Assembly: GCF_016907695.1 (NCBI RefSeq)
Contig: NZ_JAFBCK010000001.1
Coordinates: 682,001 to 746,000 of the forward strand
Reading direction: 5' to 3'
Source of the DNA: Actinokineospora baliensis
Lineage (GTDB): Bacteria; Actinomycetota; Actinomycetes; Mycobacteriales; Pseudonocardiaceae
DNA: 64,000 nt
This document shows, in pieces, positions 1-9,197 of this stretch. Within the stretch, counting starts at the first letter, position 1, and every line of letters begins with the position of its first letter. A program made the translations under genes and the position numbers. The notes under the pieces are model-generated. The model was not told where the DNA came from, made no database searches, and saw only the letters and a program-made list of their open reading frames with translations.

Positions 1-452
1 CGGGGCCAGGTGACGACGTGGTTGCGGCGCAAGGGATCCGCGGTCCACTGCCGGTCGCACACCCGGTACTCGTAGTGGCGGCGCAGCGCCCCGAAGCGCG
101 CGTCGAACTCTGCGGGGACCCGCCGCGCACCGGTGACCCGAACATCCGCGGGCAACGCTCGCCCAAGCCGGAACACCAGTCCGTCGGGGTCGACGTCCGC
201 GGGCAGATCCGCGTGCGCGACCTGGCCCGTCGCGTGCACGCCCGCGTCCGTGCGGCCCGCCACGGTGAGCCGGACCTTGCGGCGCAGGACGTGGAAGAGC
301 GCTTCCTCCAGCACACCGCACACCGTGCGCCGCTCGGGCTGCACGGCCCACCCGGAGAAGTCGGTGCCGTCGTAGGCGATGTCGAGCCGAACGCGGACGA
401 GCCCGCCGTCCCCGGTGGGTTCGGCGGGCTCGTCGCGGTGCTGCTGGGTCAG
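1..452 (-). CDS. truA: tRNA pseudouridine synthase A, N-terminal part (cut by window edge)
   Basis: TruA converts uridines 38-40 of the tRNA anticodon arm to pseudouridine. Read on the minus strand, the frame is open from the end of rplQ to the window edge. It shows the family N-terminus: an [10 protein letters not shown] block, then the catalytic motif [14 protein letters not shown] with the nucleophilic Asp, then an RRHYEYRV block. The gene directly follows rplQ, as in most bacteria. The start is uncertain: no ATG lies in frame before the conserved block, and a CTG overlapping the rplQ stop is the likeliest start. The C-terminal half lies outside the window. Confidence 0.88.
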   Translation of the reverse strand, partial: MTQQHRDEPAEPTGDGGLVRVRLDIAYDGTDFSGWAVQPERRTVCGVLEEALFHVLRRKVRLTVAGRTDAGVHATGQVAHADLPADVDPDGLVFRLGRALPADVRVTGARRVPAEFDARFGALRRHYEYRVCDRQWTADPLRRNHVVTWP

Positions 453-1009
453 GACTTGTCCTTGTCCTCAGCGGACTCGGTGGCCTCGCTGGTCTCCGCG
501 GCCTCAGTGGTGTCGGCCTCGGGGGCGTCCTCCACCTTGTCCTCGACCTTGGCGTCCTCGACCGTGGTCTCCTCCGCCGCGGGCGCCTCGTCCTTCTTGG
601 CGTCCTTGGCGAACTTGGTCTTGCGCGCGGCCTCGGCCTCGGCGGTGACCGTCTTCTCCTGGATCAGCTCGATCACGGCCATGGGGGCGTTGTCGCCCTT
701 GCGCGGCATGGTCTTGGTGATCCGGGTGTAGCCACCGTTGCGGTCGCTGAAGAACGGGCCGATCTCGGTGCACAGGCGCTGCACGACGTCCTTGTCGCGG
801 ATCACCTTCATGATCTCGCGGCGGTTGTGCAGGTCACCGACCTTCGCCTTGGTGATCAGCTTCTCGGCGTAGGGGCGCAACCGCTTCGCCTTGGCCTCGG
901 TGGTGGTGATCCGGCCGTGCTCGAACAGCGCGGTGGCCAGGTTGGCCAGCAGCAGCCGCTCGTGGGCCGGGCCGCCGCCGAGGCGGGCGCCCTTGGTTGG
1001 GGTGGGCAT
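449..1009 (-). CDS. rplQ: 50S ribosomal protein L17
   Basis: L17 of the large subunit, lining the peptide exit tunnel. The first 120 residues are the conserved fold, beginning [20 protein letters not shown]. The last 60 or so are an acidic, Ala/Glu-rich, low-complexity tail, probably disordered and common in actinobacterial L17; this brings the length to 186 aa against about 120 for short forms. It is the last ribosomal protein gene of the rpsM-rpsK-rpsD-rpoA-rplQ group and is followed without a gap by truA. Confidence 0.97.
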   Translation of the reverse strand: MPTPTKGARLGGGPAHERLLLANLATALFEHGRITTTEAKAKRLRPYAEKLITKAKVGDLHNRREIMKVIRDKDVVQRLCTEIGPFFSDRNGGYTRITKTMPRKGDNAPMAVIELIQEKTVTAEAEAARKTKFAKDAKKDEAPAAEETTVEDAKVEDKVEDAPEADTTEAAETSEATESAEDKDKS

Positions 1010-1055
1010 TGCTTGCTCCTTGGGGAAATCCGCGGCTCAGGGAGTCCAATCAGGA

Positions 1056-2105
1056 CTAGAGCTGCTCGGTCTCTGCGTAGTCCTGGCCGTCGTCGGTGCC
1101 GGTGTCCGCGCTGTCGGTCCACGTGTCGGCAGCGAAGTCGGTCGCGGCCGCGGTGGGGTCGAACCCGGGCGGGCTGTCCTTGAGCGCCAGGCCCAGGCCG
1201 ACGAGCTTCATCTTGACCTCGTCGATGGACTTGGCACCGAAGTTGCGGATGTCCAGCAGGTCCGCCTCGCTGCGCGAGACGAGCTCACCCACGGTGTGGA
1301 TGCCCTCGCGCTTGAGGCAGTTGTAGGAGCGCACGGTGAGGTCGAGGTCCTCGATCGGCATCGCGTAGGCGGCGATGGTGTCCGCTTCCTGCGGCGACGG
1401 GCCGATCTCGATGCCCTCGGCGTCGACGTTGAGCTCGCGCGCCAACCCGAACAGCTCGACCAGCGTCTTGCCGGCGGACGCCACGGCGTCGCGCGGGGTG
1501 ATCGACGGCTTGGTCTCCACGTCCAGGATGAGCTTGTCGAAGTCGGTGCGCTGCTCGACGCGGGTGGCCTCGACCTTGTAGGTGACCTTGAGGACCGGCG
1601 AGTAGATCGAGTCGACCGGGATCCGGCCGATCTCCGCGCCCGCCTGCTTGTTCTGCACGGCGGGGACGTAGCCGCGACCGCGCTCGACGACGAGCTCGAT
1701 CTCCAGCTTGCCCTTGCCGTTCAGGGTCGCGATGTGCAGGTCGGGGTTGTGCACCGTGACGCCGGCTGGCGGCACGATGTCACCGGCGGTCACCTCACCG
1801 GGGCCCTGCTTGCGCAGGTACATCGTCACCGGCTCGTCCTCCTCCGAGGAGACGACGAGCTCCTTGAGGTTGAGGATGATGTCGGTGACGTCCTCCTTGA
1901 CCCCCGGCACGGTGGTGAACTCGTGCAGCACGCCGTCGATGCGGATGCTGGTGACCGAGGCGCCGGGGATCGAGGACAGCAGGGTCCGCCGCAGCGAGTT
2001 GCCCAGGGTGTAGCCGAAACCGGGCTCGAGCGGCTCGATGACGAAGCGGGAGCGGGTCTCGTTGACCGGCTCCTCGGCGAGGCCAGGACGCTGTGAGATG
2101 AGCAC
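1056..2105 (-). CDS. rpoA: DNA-directed RNA polymerase subunit alpha
   Basis: The alpha subunit dimerises to start core RNA polymerase assembly and contacts UP elements and activators through its C-terminal domain. The 349 residues have the N-terminal assembly domain ([20 protein letters not shown] near residue 25), a linker around 225-245, the helix-hairpin-helix C-terminal domain ([17 protein letters not shown]; later [14 protein letters not shown]), and an Asp/Thr-rich acidic tail of some 40 residues. It lies between rpsD and rplQ in the usual alpha operon order. Confidence 0.98.
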   Translation of the reverse strand: MLISQRPGLAEEPVNETRSRFVIEPLEPGFGYTLGNSLRRTLLSSIPGASVTSIRIDGVLHEFTTVPGVKEDVTDIILNLKELVVSSEEDEPVTMYLRKQGPGEVTAGDIVPPAGVTVHNPDLHIATLNGKGKLEIELVVERGRGYVPAVQNKQAGAEIGRIPVDSIYSPVLKVTYKVEATRVEQRTDFDKLILDVETKPSITPRDAVASAGKTLVELFGLARELNVDAEGIEIGPSPQEADTIAAYAMPIEDLDLTVRSYNCLKREGIHTVGELVSRSEADLLDIRNFGAKSIDEVKMKLVGLGLALKDSPPGFDPTAAATDFAADTWTDSADTGTDDGQDYAETEQL

Positions 2106-2234
2106 TTCTTGGTTCTTCCTTCCCGTTGGCGCCCGCTATTTGACGCCGGTGGTGAATGGGATGACCGGCCGCGGTGGTGACCCACCGCGGGCGGTCGGGG
2201 CGGCGGCTCTTGGCGCCGCCGCCCCCGAAACGCC

Positions 2235-2840
2235 TTACTTGGAGTAGAACTCGACGATCAGCTGCTCGGTGACCGGGACGTCGATCTGCGCGCGCTCGGG
2301 CAACTGGTGCACGAGGATGCGCAGGGTCGAGGGCACCAGCTGCAGCCAGCCCGGGATCGGGCGGTCGCCGACGGACTCCTTGGCGGCGACGAACGGCAGC
2401 GTCGGCAACGACTTCGGCTTCACGTCGATGATGTCGAACTTCGACACCTGGAAGCTGGGGATGTTGACCTTCTTGCCGTTCACGATGAAGTGCCCGTGGC
2501 TGACCAGCTGCCGCGCCTGGCGGCGGGTGCGGGCCAGGCCGGCGCGGTAGACCACGTTGTCCAGGCGGGACTCCAGCAGCTGGAGCAGGACCTCGCCGGT
2601 CTTGCCCTTGCGGCGCACGGCGGTCTCGTAGTAGCGGCGGAACTGCCGCTCGAGGATGCCGTAGGTGTAGCGCGCCTTCTGCTTCTCCTGCAGCTGCTGC
2701 AGGTACTCGGTGTCCTTGGTCCGACCGCGGCCGTGCTGGCCGGGCGGGTAGGGACGGCGCTCGAACGCCTGGTCGCCGCCGACGAGGTCGACCTTGAGCC
2801 GACGGGAGATCCGGGTGGCCGGACCGGTGTAACGTGCCAT
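2235..2840 (-). CDS. rpsD: 30S ribosomal protein S4
   Basis: S4 is a primary 16S rRNA binder that organises the 5' domain. It is 201 aa, begins MARYTGPATRISRRLKVDL, and carries the S4 RNA-binding domain in the middle (ESRLDNVVYRAGLARTRRQA). The N-terminal zinc-binding cysteines of some S4 proteins are absent, so this is the Cys-free form. It lies between rpsK and rpoA; the 130-bp gap to rpoA could hold an alpha-operon leader, but I do not recognise a specific structure. Confidence 0.97.
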   Translation of the reverse strand: MARYTGPATRISRRLKVDLVGGDQAFERRPYPPGQHGRGRTKDTEYLQQLQEKQKARYTYGILERQFRRYYETAVRRKGKTGEVLLQLLESRLDNVVYRAGLARTRRQARQLVSHGHFIVNGKKVNIPSFQVSKFDIIDVKPKSLPTLPFVAAKESVGDRPIPGWLQLVPSTLRILVHQLPERAQIDVPVTEQLIVEFYSK

Positions 2841-2863
2841 GACTGGTTAGTCCTCCCCGTTCC

Positions 2864-3271
2864 TCAGACCCGGCGCCGCTTGGGCGGGCGGCAACCGTTG
2901 TGCGGCTGCGGGGTCACGTCCTGGATGGTGCCGACCTCGAGGCCCGCCGCCTGCAGCGAGCGGATCGCGGTCTCCCGGCCGGAGCCGGGGCCCTTGACGA
3001 ACACGTCGACCTTCTTCATCCCGTGCTCGGCCGCCTTGCGGGCGGCGTTCTCAGCGGCCATCTGCGCCGCGAACGGGGTGGACTTGCGGGAGCCCTTGAA
3101 GCCGACGTGACCGGAGGACGCCCACGCGATGACGGCGCCGGTCGGGTCGGTGATCGAGACGATGGTGTTGTTGAACGTGCTCTTGATGTGGGCGTGCCCG
3201 TGCGAGACGTTCTTCTTTTCCTTGCGCCGGACCTTCTTGACTCCGGCGCCGGTACGAGACTTCGGTGGCAT
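2864..3271 (-). CDS. rpsK: 30S ribosomal protein S11
   Basis: S11 of the small-subunit platform, close to the decoding site. It is 135 aa with the conserved blocks [18 protein letters not shown] and [19 protein letters not shown] at the C-terminus, and a basic N-terminal tail. It lies 23 bp upstream of rpsD. It is separated from rpsM by an unusually long gap (3272-3465) that contains a 7-bp hairpin at 3423-3440 but no gene that I can support. Confidence 0.97.
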   Translation of the reverse strand: MPPKSRTGAGVKKVRRKEKKNVSHGHAHIKSTFNNTIVSITDPTGAVIAWASSGHVGFKGSRKSTPFAAQMAAENAARKAAEHGMKKVDVFVKGPGSGRETAIRSLQAAGLEVGTIQDVTPQPHNGCRPPKRRRV

Positions 3272-3465
3272 GTCTGCGGGTTTCTCCTAGCTGGGGCGCG
3301 AGGTGGTGAACTCGGGAGCTGCGTTGCGGATGATTGATCCGGCGTCCGTGTAGAGCTCGCGCAGAGCGGCCGGGCGGGCACACTTGGGCGCGACGGCGAG
3401 GGCCATGAAGGCCCGGTTCCGGCGTCGTTGGGGAACGACGGCGACCACGGTCTCGCAGCTCTTGC

Positions 3466-3846
3466 TCACTTCTTTCCGGCCTTCTTCTTGCCGGCGACGG
3501 TCTTCTTCGGGCCCTTGCGGGTGCGGGCGTTGGTCTTGGTGCGCTGACCGCGCACTGGCAGACCGCGGCGCCACCGCAGGCCCTCGTAGCAACCGATCTC
3601 GATCTTGCGCCGGATGTCGGCCTGCACCTCGCGGCGGAGGTCACCCTCGACCTTGAAGTTGTTCTCGATGTGATCGCGGAGCTTGACGACGTCCTCGTCG
3701 GTCAAGTCCTTGGCCCGCAGGTCCGGGCTGATCCCGGTGGCGGCCAGCAGCTCCTTGGAGCGGGTCCGGCCGATACCGAAGATGTAGGTCAGCGCGATCT
3801 CCATCCGCTTCTCGCGGGGGAGGTCGACGCCTGCGACGCGTGCCAT
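3466..3846 (-). CDS. rpsM: 30S ribosomal protein S13
   Basis: S13 sits in the 30S head and forms intersubunit bridges. The 126-aa product begins [20 protein letters not shown], has the helix-hairpin-helix region ([14 protein letters not shown]), the [19 protein letters not shown] block and a Lys-rich tail. It is the first gene of the alpha operon in the usual order, after infA and rpmJ. Confidence 0.97.
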   Translation of the reverse strand: MARVAGVDLPREKRMEIALTYIFGIGRTRSKELLAATGISPDLRAKDLTDEDVVKLRDHIENNFKVEGDLRREVQADIRRKIEIGCYEGLRWRRGLPVRGQRTKTNARTRKGPKKTVAGKKKAGKK

Positions 3847-4022
3847 TGCGGCGGTGTCTCCTCGTGTGTCATCCAGGTCTGCTCCCGCACCGCCCCGAGC
3901 TCTGGCTCGGGCCCCGGCCTGGAGTCCGGGGGTGAATCGGGTCCGTGTGACCCGACAGGTGGCGGGAGGTCCTCTGTCCTTGCTGTCGCGTAGGTCTGCG
4001 ACCGGCTAGGCGGTGAGCTCGC

Positions 4023-4136
4023 TCAGCCCTGGCGCTGCTTGTGGCGCAGGTTCTCGCAGATCACCATGACCCGGCCGTGGCGGCGGATCACCTTGCACTT
4101 GTCGCAGATCTTCTTGACGCTCGGGTTGACCTTCAC
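4023..4136 (-). CDS. rpmJ: 50S ribosomal protein L36
   Basis: The 37-residue zinc protein L36. Translation from a GTG at 4136 gives the zinc-ligand set Cys11, Cys14, Cys27 and His32 (CDKCK...CENLRH), so this is the C+ (zinc-containing) form. The start is set by the conserved [10 protein letters not shown] beginning. It lies between infA and rpsM. The 175 bp to rpsM hold no gene I can support. Confidence 0.95.
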   Translation of the reverse strand: MKVNPSVKKICDKCKVIRRHGRVMVICENLRHKQRQG

Positions 4137-4217
4137 GTCTGTCTTCTCCTGCTTCGGCCGCGTGCCCCAGTGCTGGGGCACCAGTAGTGGCTTCCCGGGC
4201 TGGTCGGCCCGGGAACG

Positions 4218-4439
4218 TCACTTGTAGCGGTAGACGATGCGGCCGCGGGACAGGTCGTAGGGCGAGAGCTCTACGACGACCCGGTCCTCGGGCAGGATGC
4301 GGATGTAGTGCTGCCGCATCTTGCCGCTGATGTGTGCCAGCACCTTGTGGCCGTTCTCCAACTCGACGCGGAACATCGCGTTGGGGAGTGGCTCGACCAC
4401 GCGGCCTTCGACCTCGATGGCCCCGTCCTTCTTGCCCAT
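4218..4439 (-). CDS. infA: translation initiation factor IF-1
   Basis: IF-1 binds the ribosomal A site during initiation. It is 73 aa, a single S1/OB-fold protein beginning [20 protein letters not shown] and ending RGRIVYRYK, the normal length. The frame is open further upstream, but the ATG at 4439 matches the family start. The gene heads the infA-rpmJ-rpsM group. The 267-bp gap upstream presumably carries its promoter; a GTGTAC...GTACAC-like element and a TATAGG hexamer are visible near 4546-4580, but I would not call a promoter on them. Confidence 0.97.
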   Translation of the reverse strand: MGKKDGAIEVEGRVVEPLPNAMFRVELENGHKVLAHISGKMRQHYIRILPEDRVVVELSPYDLSRGRIVYRYK

Positions 4440-4636
4440 GTCCTCCGCGTTTCGTGACGGTGGGTGTAGCTTCGGCTTACCCGACGGGCGCGAACGCGGG
4501 CGGGAACAACCCCACCGGATGACACGCACGACGGAATCGGCGCCTATACAGCACCAGCGGTCAAGTGTACGCGCGTGTACACCAGGCCCCCAAATCGGGG
4601 GTCCCCGGCCGGGCGACGGGCCCCCACGACGCGACC

Positions 4637-4674
4637 GAGGCGGTCAACCTCCCGGGTGGGGTGTTGACCGCCTC
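4637..4674 (-). terminator. 12-bp stem hairpin downstream of the small secreted protein gene
   Basis: Arms 4637-4648 and 4663-4674 are perfectly complementary (GAGGCGGTCAAC / GTTGACCGCCTC) with a GC-rich loop. It lies about 33 bp past the stop of the gene at 4707-5066, the position expected of an intrinsic terminator. There is no long T-run, as is usual in actinobacteria. Confidence 0.6.
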
Positions 4675-4706
4675 AGCGACACCAGTGGGAGCGCCCTGCC
4701 AGGGGA

Positions 4707-5066
4707 TCAGTTCATCGAGTCGCAGGGCAGGCCTCGCGACTCGTAGCCACCGCCGGGCTTGTGGTACCACAGCTCGATGCAGACGTTGCCGCCGTCGGCC
4801 ACGGGCACGGCGGGGTACTTGTTGAGAGTCAGACCGCTGTAGGTGTGGTTACCCAGGCTGCGCCGCGAGTAGTTGGTGCCCCAGATGTCGAAGTGGTACG
4901 TGCCACTCGCGCCGCAGATCTGCTGGACATGGGCGGCCTGGTTGAACGCGCTGAGGTAAGCGCAACCGTTGGTGCCCGACGTCCCCGCAGACGCGGTGCC
5001 CGCGCCCAGCCCCGACAACACCAGCACGACCGCACCGACGACCGGTGCCCACTTGACCAGTTTCAT
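4707..5066 (-). CDS. small secreted Cys-containing protein, function unknown
   Basis: The 119-residue product starts at the ATG at 5066, preceded by a clear GGAGGAA ribosome-binding site; the upstream in-frame ATG at 5084 would contain that site. Residues 1-27 are a signal peptide (MKLVKW, hydrophobic stretch, AxA at 25-27). The mature part of about 92 residues has four cysteines (35, 51, 96, 115), suggesting two disulfides, and is rich in Gly, Tyr and Asn. I do not recognise the family. The gene lies between map and infA, an unusual place for an accessory gene. A damaged copy of its 3' end lies 650 bp upstream (5372-5417), so a second copy once existed here. Role unknown: possibly a small inhibitor or antimicrobial-type protein, but nothing visible proves it. 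Confidence 0.7.
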   Translation of the reverse strand: MKLVKWAPVVGAVVLVLSGLGAGTASAGTSGTNGCAYLSAFNQAAHVQQICGASGTYHFDIWGTNYSRRSLGNHTYSGLTLNKYPAVPVADGGNVCIELWYHKPGGGYESRGLPCDSMN

Positions 5067-5490
5067 CGTGCAATTCCTCCCCATTGATCAGTGGAATGAC
5101 AACGCCGGAGAGGCGACACATTTCCACCCCGGCGATGAGATGAACGTTCCACGGACCGACCAGCGAAAACAACATCCAAATCCACAACTGCCGCAATCGG
5201 CAGATGCCGAATTGGACCTTCACAAGTATTGGCGAACAACAACTCGAAAGGATCCAAAATAAACTGGATCGGTCGACCCGGCGGTCGTCGGAGCCGCCAA
5301 CCACCCTGGTCGCGGGCCGTGCAGCCACACCAAAAGCACTACCGCCCCCAGGTTCGACCAGATCACCTCGCCGCAGGGCAGACCTTTGGACTCGTCACCA
5401 CCAGCGGGCTTGTGGTAATAGGGCTTTGCCGTCGTGCACGGTGGCGTAGCTCTCTCCCGGAGCGCCGCAGAACAATCTGAAGAACGAGAA
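5067..5490. other. AT-richer intergenic region without an intact gene
   Basis: This 424-bp stretch is clearly richer in A/T than its surroundings, especially 5150-5270. It contains a perfect 6-bp inverted repeat with 4-nt spacer at 5188-5203 (CTGCCG / CGGCAG) and, near its end, the decayed gene fragment at 5372-5417. The promoter of the secreted protein gene must be here, but I cannot choose a -35/-10 pair with confidence. The composition suggests acquired DNA. Confidence 0.6.
5372..5417 (-). pseudogene. decayed duplicate of the 3' end of the secreted protein gene
   Basis: These 46 bp match 4721-4766, the C-terminal codons of the neighbouring secreted protein gene, at 38 of 46 positions, including the blocks CGCAGGGCAG and GCGGGCTTGTGGTA. 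The reading frame is not preserved beyond the match and no intact ORF surrounds it. It is best explained as the remnant of a tandem duplicate that has otherwise been deleted. Confidence 0.6.
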
Positions 5491-5520
5491 AGCGCGGCAC
5501 CGGTTGACCGGTGCCGCGCT
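5491..5520 (-). terminator. intrinsic terminator of the secY-adk-map operon
   Basis: A perfect 13-bp stem (5491-5503 with 5508-5520, AGCGCGGCACCGG) with a 4-nt loop lies 22 bp past the map stop. On the minus strand it is followed by the pyrimidine-rich TTCTCGTTCTTC, giving a classical terminator. Confidence 0.85.
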
Positions 5521-5541
5521 CGTCAGAACGTGGAGTGGACC

Positions 5542-6369
5542 CTATTCGGGGGCGGTGAGCACCCACGGGCCGTTGTCGGTGACGGCGACCGTGTGCTCCC
5601 AGTGGGCGGCGCGGGAGCCGTCGGCGGTGACGACCGTCCAGCCGTCCTCGAGTTCGACGGTTTCCTCGGTGCCGAGGGTGAGCATGGGCTCGATGGCGAT
5701 GGCCATGCCGACTCGCAGGCGGGGGCCCTTGCCGGGCTTGCCGTAGTTGGGCAGGAACGGGTCCATGTGCATGGAGCTGCCGATGCCGTGGCCGCCGTAC
5801 TCGCGGACGATGCCGTAATCGCGGCCGTGGGCCCGCTCGCTGCTGTGCACCGACGTCTCGATGGCGTGGGAGATGTCGGTGAGCCGGGCGCCGGGGGTGA
5901 CCGCGGCGATGCCCGCCTCCATGGCCGCCTTGGTGGCCGAGGACAGCGCGGACTCGGCGTCGGTGACGGAGCCGACGAACAGGGTGACGGCGGAGTCGCC
6001 GTGCCAGTCGTCGAGGATGGCGCCGCAGTCGACGGAGATCAGGTCGCCCTCGGCGAGCACCTGCCCGCGCGAGGGGATGCCGTGCACGATCTGCTCGTTG
6101 ACCGAGGCGCAGATGCTGGCCGGGAAGCCGTGGTAGCCCTTGAACGAGGGCACCGCGCCCGCGTCGCGGATGGTCTGCTCGGCGAGCTCGTCGAGCTCCT
6201 GCGTGCTGACCCCCGGGCGGGCGGCGGTGGCGACGGCGGCCAGGGCCTTCGCCACGACCAGCCCGGCGGCGCGCATGGCCTCGAGCTGGGCGGGCGTCTT
6301 GATCTCGATCATCCGCGACTTCCAGGAGGCGATGGCCAGGCGCAGTCCGGCGCGCAGACCACCGGTCAC
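5542..6369 (-). CDS. map: type I methionine aminopeptidase
   Basis: Removes the N-terminal Met from nascent proteins using two divalent metals. The 275 residues have the pita-bread fold ligands in order: Asp in [15 protein letters not shown] and the second Asp shortly after, His in [13 protein letters not shown], Glu in AIAIEPML and Glu near the C-terminus (AHWEHTVAV region). The GTG start at 6369 overlaps the adk stop as GTGA, implying translational coupling. An internal ATG at 6312 ([13 protein letters not shown]) is an alternative start that leaves the whole catalytic domain. Third gene of the secY-adk-map operon. Confidence 0.95.
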   Translation of the reverse strand: MTGGLRAGLRLAIASWKSRMIEIKTPAQLEAMRAAGLVVAKALAAVATAARPGVSTQELDELAEQTIRDAGAVPSFKGYHGFPASICASVNEQIVHGIPSRGQVLAEGDLISVDCGAILDDWHGDSAVTLFVGSVTDAESALSSATKAAMEAGIAAVTPGARLTDISHAIETSVHSSERAHGRDYGIVREYGGHGIGSSMHMDPFLPNYGKPGKGPRLRVGMAIAIEPMLTLGTEETVELEDGWTVVTADGSRAAHWEHTVAVTDNGPWVLTAPE

Positions 6370-6920
6370 GTCCGGTCGCGCAGCGCCGAGAGCACGCGCC
6401 CGGTGATGTCGTCGACCTCGCCGACGGCGTCCACGGTGATCACCGAGGTGCCGTAGTAGTCCAGCAGCGGCGCGGTCTCCGACCGGTAGATCTCCTGGCG
6501 GCGGCGGATGACGTCCTCGTTGTCGTCGGTGCGGCCCCTGGCCAGCAGCCGCTTGACCACGACGTCCTCGTCGACCTTGAACTCGACGACGGCGTCGAGG
6601 GACTGGCCGGTGCTGCTGAGGATCTTGCCGAGCACCTCGGCCTGGCCGACGTTGCGCGGGAACCCGTCGAGCAGGAACCCGCCGCGCGCGTCGGCCTCGT
6701 CGAGCCGCTCGCGCACCATCTCGTTGGTCACCTCGTCCGGGACCAGCTGCCCGGAGTCGAGGTAGCGCTTGACGTCCTGGCCGAGTTCGGTGTTGTTCGT
6801 GATGTGCGCCCGGAACAGGTCCCCGGTGGAGATGTGCGGCACGCCGAGCTCTTCGCTGAGCGCGGCCGCCTGGGTGCCCTTGCCCGCTCCGGGCGGTCCA
6901 ACGAGAACAACACGCGTCAC
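6366..6920 (-). CDS. adk: adenylate kinase
   Basis: Catalyses ATP + AMP to 2 ADP in the cytoplasm. It is 184 aa, the short-LID actinobacterial form. The P-loop [10 protein letters not shown] is at residues 8-17, the AMP-binding region has STGDLFR and LLDGFPRN, and the LID is only the [15 protein letters not shown] stretch with no zinc cysteines. The GTG start overlaps the secY stop (GTGA) and its stop overlaps the map start, so the three genes are translationally coupled. Confidence 0.97.
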   Translation of the reverse strand: MTRVVLVGPPGAGKGTQAAALSEELGVPHISTGDLFRAHITNNTELGQDVKRYLDSGQLVPDEVTNEMVRERLDEADARGGFLLDGFPRNVGQAEVLGKILSSTGQSLDAVVEFKVDEDVVVKRLLARGRTDDNEDVIRRRQEIYRSETAPLLDYYGTSVITVDAVGEVDDITGRVLSALRDRT

Positions 6921-8224
6921 TTGAGGAACCCTTCGTAGTTGCGCTGCATCAGCTGGCTCTCGATCTGCTTCACGGTGTCGAGACCGACGCCGACCATGAT
7001 GAGGACGGCGGTGCCACCGAACGGGAAGTTCTGGTTCTGACCGGGGTCGGTGATCTCGAGGAAGAAGTTGGGCAGCACCGCGATGATGCCGAGGTAGATC
7101 GAGCCGGGGAGCGTGATGCGGCTCAACACGAAGCTCAGGTACTCAGACGTCGGGCGACCGGGGCGGATGCCCGGGATGAAGCCGCCGAACTTCTTCATCT
7201 CGTCAGCGCGCTCGTTCACGTTGAACGTGATGGTGATGTAGAAGTACGTGAAGAAGATGATCAGCGCGAAGTAGATGCCGATGTGCACCCAGCTGGCCTG
7301 GTTGACGATGTGGTTCGAGATGAACCGCTGCCAGGCGGAGCTGTCCTGGCCGACCAGCCGCGAGATCAGGTCGGGCAGGTAGAGCAGCGACGACGCGAAG
7401 ATGACCGGGATGACGCCAGCCTGGTTGACCTTCAGCGGCAGGTACGTCGAGGTGCCGCCGTACATGCGGCGACCGATCATGCGCTTGGCGTACTGCACCG
7501 GGATCCGGCGCTGGCCCTGCTCGACGAACACGACGCTGCCGATGATCAGCAGGCCGAACACCAGCACCATGGCGAACACCAGGCCGCCGTTGCGGTTGAG
7601 GATGTTGCCGCCCTCGGCCGGGATGCGCGCCGCGATGTTGACGAACATCAGCAGCGACATGCCGTTGCCGATCCCGCGCTCGGTGATCAGCTCACCGAAC
7701 CACATGATCAGCGCGGTGCCCGCGGTCATCGTGATGACCACGACGGCCAGCGTGAACACGTTGCTGTTCGGGATGATGTCGTCGGGGCAGTTGCCGAACA
7801 GCTGCTTGCGGTCGGCCATGGCGACGATGCCGGTCGCCTGCAGGACCGCGAGCGCGATCGTCAGGTAGCGCGTGTACTGCGTGAGCTTGCCCTGGCCCGC
7901 CTGGCCTTCCTTCTTCAGCTGCTCGAACCGGGGGATCACCACCGTCAACAGCTGGATGATGATGCTCGCGGTGATGTAGGGCATGATCCCGAGCGCGAAG
8001 ACCGACAGCTGCAGCAAGGCGCCGCCGCTGAACAGGTTCAGCAGGCCGAAGACGCTGCTGTTGCTGTCGGACACCAGGTCCAGGCACTTCTGGACGTTCG
8101 GGTAGGACACGCCCGGCGAAGGCAGCAGTGCGCCGACTCGGTAGACCACGATGATCCCGAGCGTGAAAAGGATCTTACGGCGCAAGTCCGGCGTCGCGAG
8201 AGCCGAGCGGAAGGCGCTGAACAC
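6917..8224 (-). CDS. secY: preprotein translocase subunit SecY
   Basis: The pore subunit of the Sec translocon. It is 435 aa with ten predicted membrane helices, beginning [20 protein letters not shown]. The cytoplasmic loop [12 protein letters not shown] C-terminus and the conserved GIRPGRPT loop (near residue 350) are present. It heads secY-adk-map. In many actinobacteria secY directly follows rplO; here two accessory genes separate them and secY has its own 208-bp leader. Confidence 0.97.
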   Translation of the reverse strand: MFSAFRSALATPDLRRKILFTLGIIVVYRVGALLPSPGVSYPNVQKCLDLVSDSNSSVFGLLNLFSGGALLQLSVFALGIMPYITASIIIQLLTVVIPRFEQLKKEGQAGQGKLTQYTRYLTIALAVLQATGIVAMADRKQLFGNCPDDIIPNSNVFTLAVVVITMTAGTALIMWFGELITERGIGNGMSLLMFVNIAARIPAEGGNILNRNGGLVFAMVLVFGLLIIGSVVFVEQGQRRIPVQYAKRMIGRRMYGGTSTYLPLKVNQAGVIPVIFASSLLYLPDLISRLVGQDSSAWQRFISNHIVNQASWVHIGIYFALIIFFTYFYITITFNVNERADEMKKFGGFIPGIRPGRPTSEYLSFVLSRITLPGSIYLGIIAVLPNFFLEITDPGQNQNFPFGGTAVLIMVGVGLDTVKQIESQLMQRNYEGFLK

Positions 8225-8242
8225 GCAAGAACCTCCTCGGCG

Positions 8243-8266
8243 TCACCGGCAGCTCATTGCCGGTGA
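8243..8266 (-). promoter_or_regulatory. hairpin in the secY leader
   Basis: A perfect 9-bp inverted repeat (TCACCGGCA / TGCCGGTGA, 6-nt loop) ends 19 bp before the secY start codon, just ahead of its ribosome-binding site. It could modulate secY translation; no terminator-like T-run follows. Function is inferred from position only. Confidence 0.4.
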
Positions 8267-8421
8267 ACGGCTTAACCGGCTAGTCGCCGGCGGTTACAGG
8301 GCCAGGGCTACCAGGTGTTGGCAGGCCAGGGGCGCTCCGGGGCAACAGACCCCACAGCGTGTTCTCGACTCTAACAGCACGCTTGTTGGGTTCAGCACCC
8401 CGAGGTACCCACAACCTGCCG

Positions 8422-8441
8422 CCCCGGTGCCGTCACCGGGG
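8422..8441. terminator. hairpin overlapping the stop of the LysE-type gene
   Basis: Perfect 8-bp stem (CCCCGGTG / CACCGGGG, 4-nt loop) that includes the stop codon of the exporter gene at 8433. It would end transcription of that gene before the secY leader. Short, so only moderately certain. Confidence 0.5.
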
Positions 8442-9047
8442 TGATGTGGCTAACAAAGCGGCCATGCCGAGCAGCACGACACCGGTGCCCTGGTCCAACC
8501 GGCGGTGCGCCCTGCGGCTCATCCGCACCGCCCGCACCACCGCGCCGACCCCCACGTAGATCGTCCCGGCGACGAGCTCGGCCACCAGGTACAGCGCACC
8601 GAGCACGAGCACCTGCGCGGTCACCGAACCGCGGTCGGGCTCGACGAACTGGGGCACGAACGCGGTGAAGATCAGGACGGCCTTGGGGTTGGTGACCGCG
8701 ACCAGGAACTCCTTGCGCGCCAAGGAGAACAGGTCCGGCGCGACCAGGTCGTCCTGGGTGTCCTCGGGGGTGGACCTGGCGGTGAGGATCCGGACGCCGA
8801 GGTACACCAGGTACCCGACACCGAGCCACTTGACGACGGTGAGCGCCACCTCAGAGGCGGCCAGCAGACCACCGAGACCGGCTGCGACGGCCGTGATGAG
8901 CAGGGCGAACCCGGTGAGCCGACCGAGCAGCGCGGTGGTGCCCCTGGCGGGTCCGTACCGCATGCCGTGGTGCATGCCGAGGAGGTTGTTCGCCCCGGGG
9001 GTCATGGCCACCAGGAAGGCGGCGCCGAGGAAGATGAGGACCCACAT
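8433..9047 (-). CDS. LysE/RhtB family amino-acid exporter
   Basis: A 204-aa integral membrane protein with about six predicted hydrophobic helices, typical of the LysE/RhtB superfamily that exports amino acids or their analogues. The N-terminal motif is AMTPGANNLLGMHHGMRYGP, where the family normally has TPGPN; Ala replaces the second Pro. The substrate cannot be told from sequence. It stands alone between secY and a divergently transcribed methyltransferase gene and is part of the insertion that splits rplO from secY. Confidence 0.85.
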   Translation of the reverse strand: MWVLIFLGAAFLVAMTPGANNLLGMHHGMRYGPARGTTALLGRLTGFALLITAVAAGLGGLLAASEVALTVVKWLGVGYLVYLGVRILTARSTPEDTQDDLVAPDLFSLARKEFLVAVTNPKAVLIFTAFVPQFVEPDRGSVTAQVLVLGALYLVAELVAGTIYVGVGAVVRAVRMSRRAHRRLDQGTGVVLLGMAALLATSPR

Positions 9048-9124
9048 AGCGGAGTCCTATCATCCGACCTACCGGGTGGCCAAGGGGTTAAATCCGGGAA
9101 ATCACCAGAGTGTGACCCGTGGCC

Positions 9125-9197
9125 CCGTCCACAGGGTCCGCCGAGTTGTCCACAAGGTCACCGGCAGTTGTCCACAGTGTTCGGCCAGTTGCCCACA
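9125..9197 (+). promoter_or_regulatory. phased cluster of four DnaA-box-like 9-mers
   Basis: Four direct copies lie at 9125-9133 (CCGTCCACA), 9146-9154 (TTGTCCACA), 9168-9176 (TTGTCCACA) and 9189-9197 (TTGCCCACA). Start-to-start spacings are 21, 22 and 21 bp, two helical turns each. TTGTCCACA is the preferred DnaA box in high-GC actinobacteria such as Streptomyces. The cluster ends 24 bp before the methyltransferase start. It may bind DnaA as a regulator or titration site, or be a tandem repeat that looks like it. No dnaA or dnaN is present, so it is not oriC. Confidence 0.55.

Noticed and set aside
5188..5203. Inverted repeat in the AT-rich region as a terminator
   Set aside because: Only 6 bp, no T-run and not downstream of a gene; kept only as a note on the intergenic region.
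9125..9197. DnaA-box-like cluster as a replication origin
   Set aside because: Only four boxes in one orientation, no AT-rich unwinding region, and none of dnaA, dnaN, recF, gyrB, rpmH or parAB nearby.
9125..9197. Phased repeats as a CRISPR array
   Set aside because: The units are about 21 bp in total with short spacers, and no cas genes are in the window.
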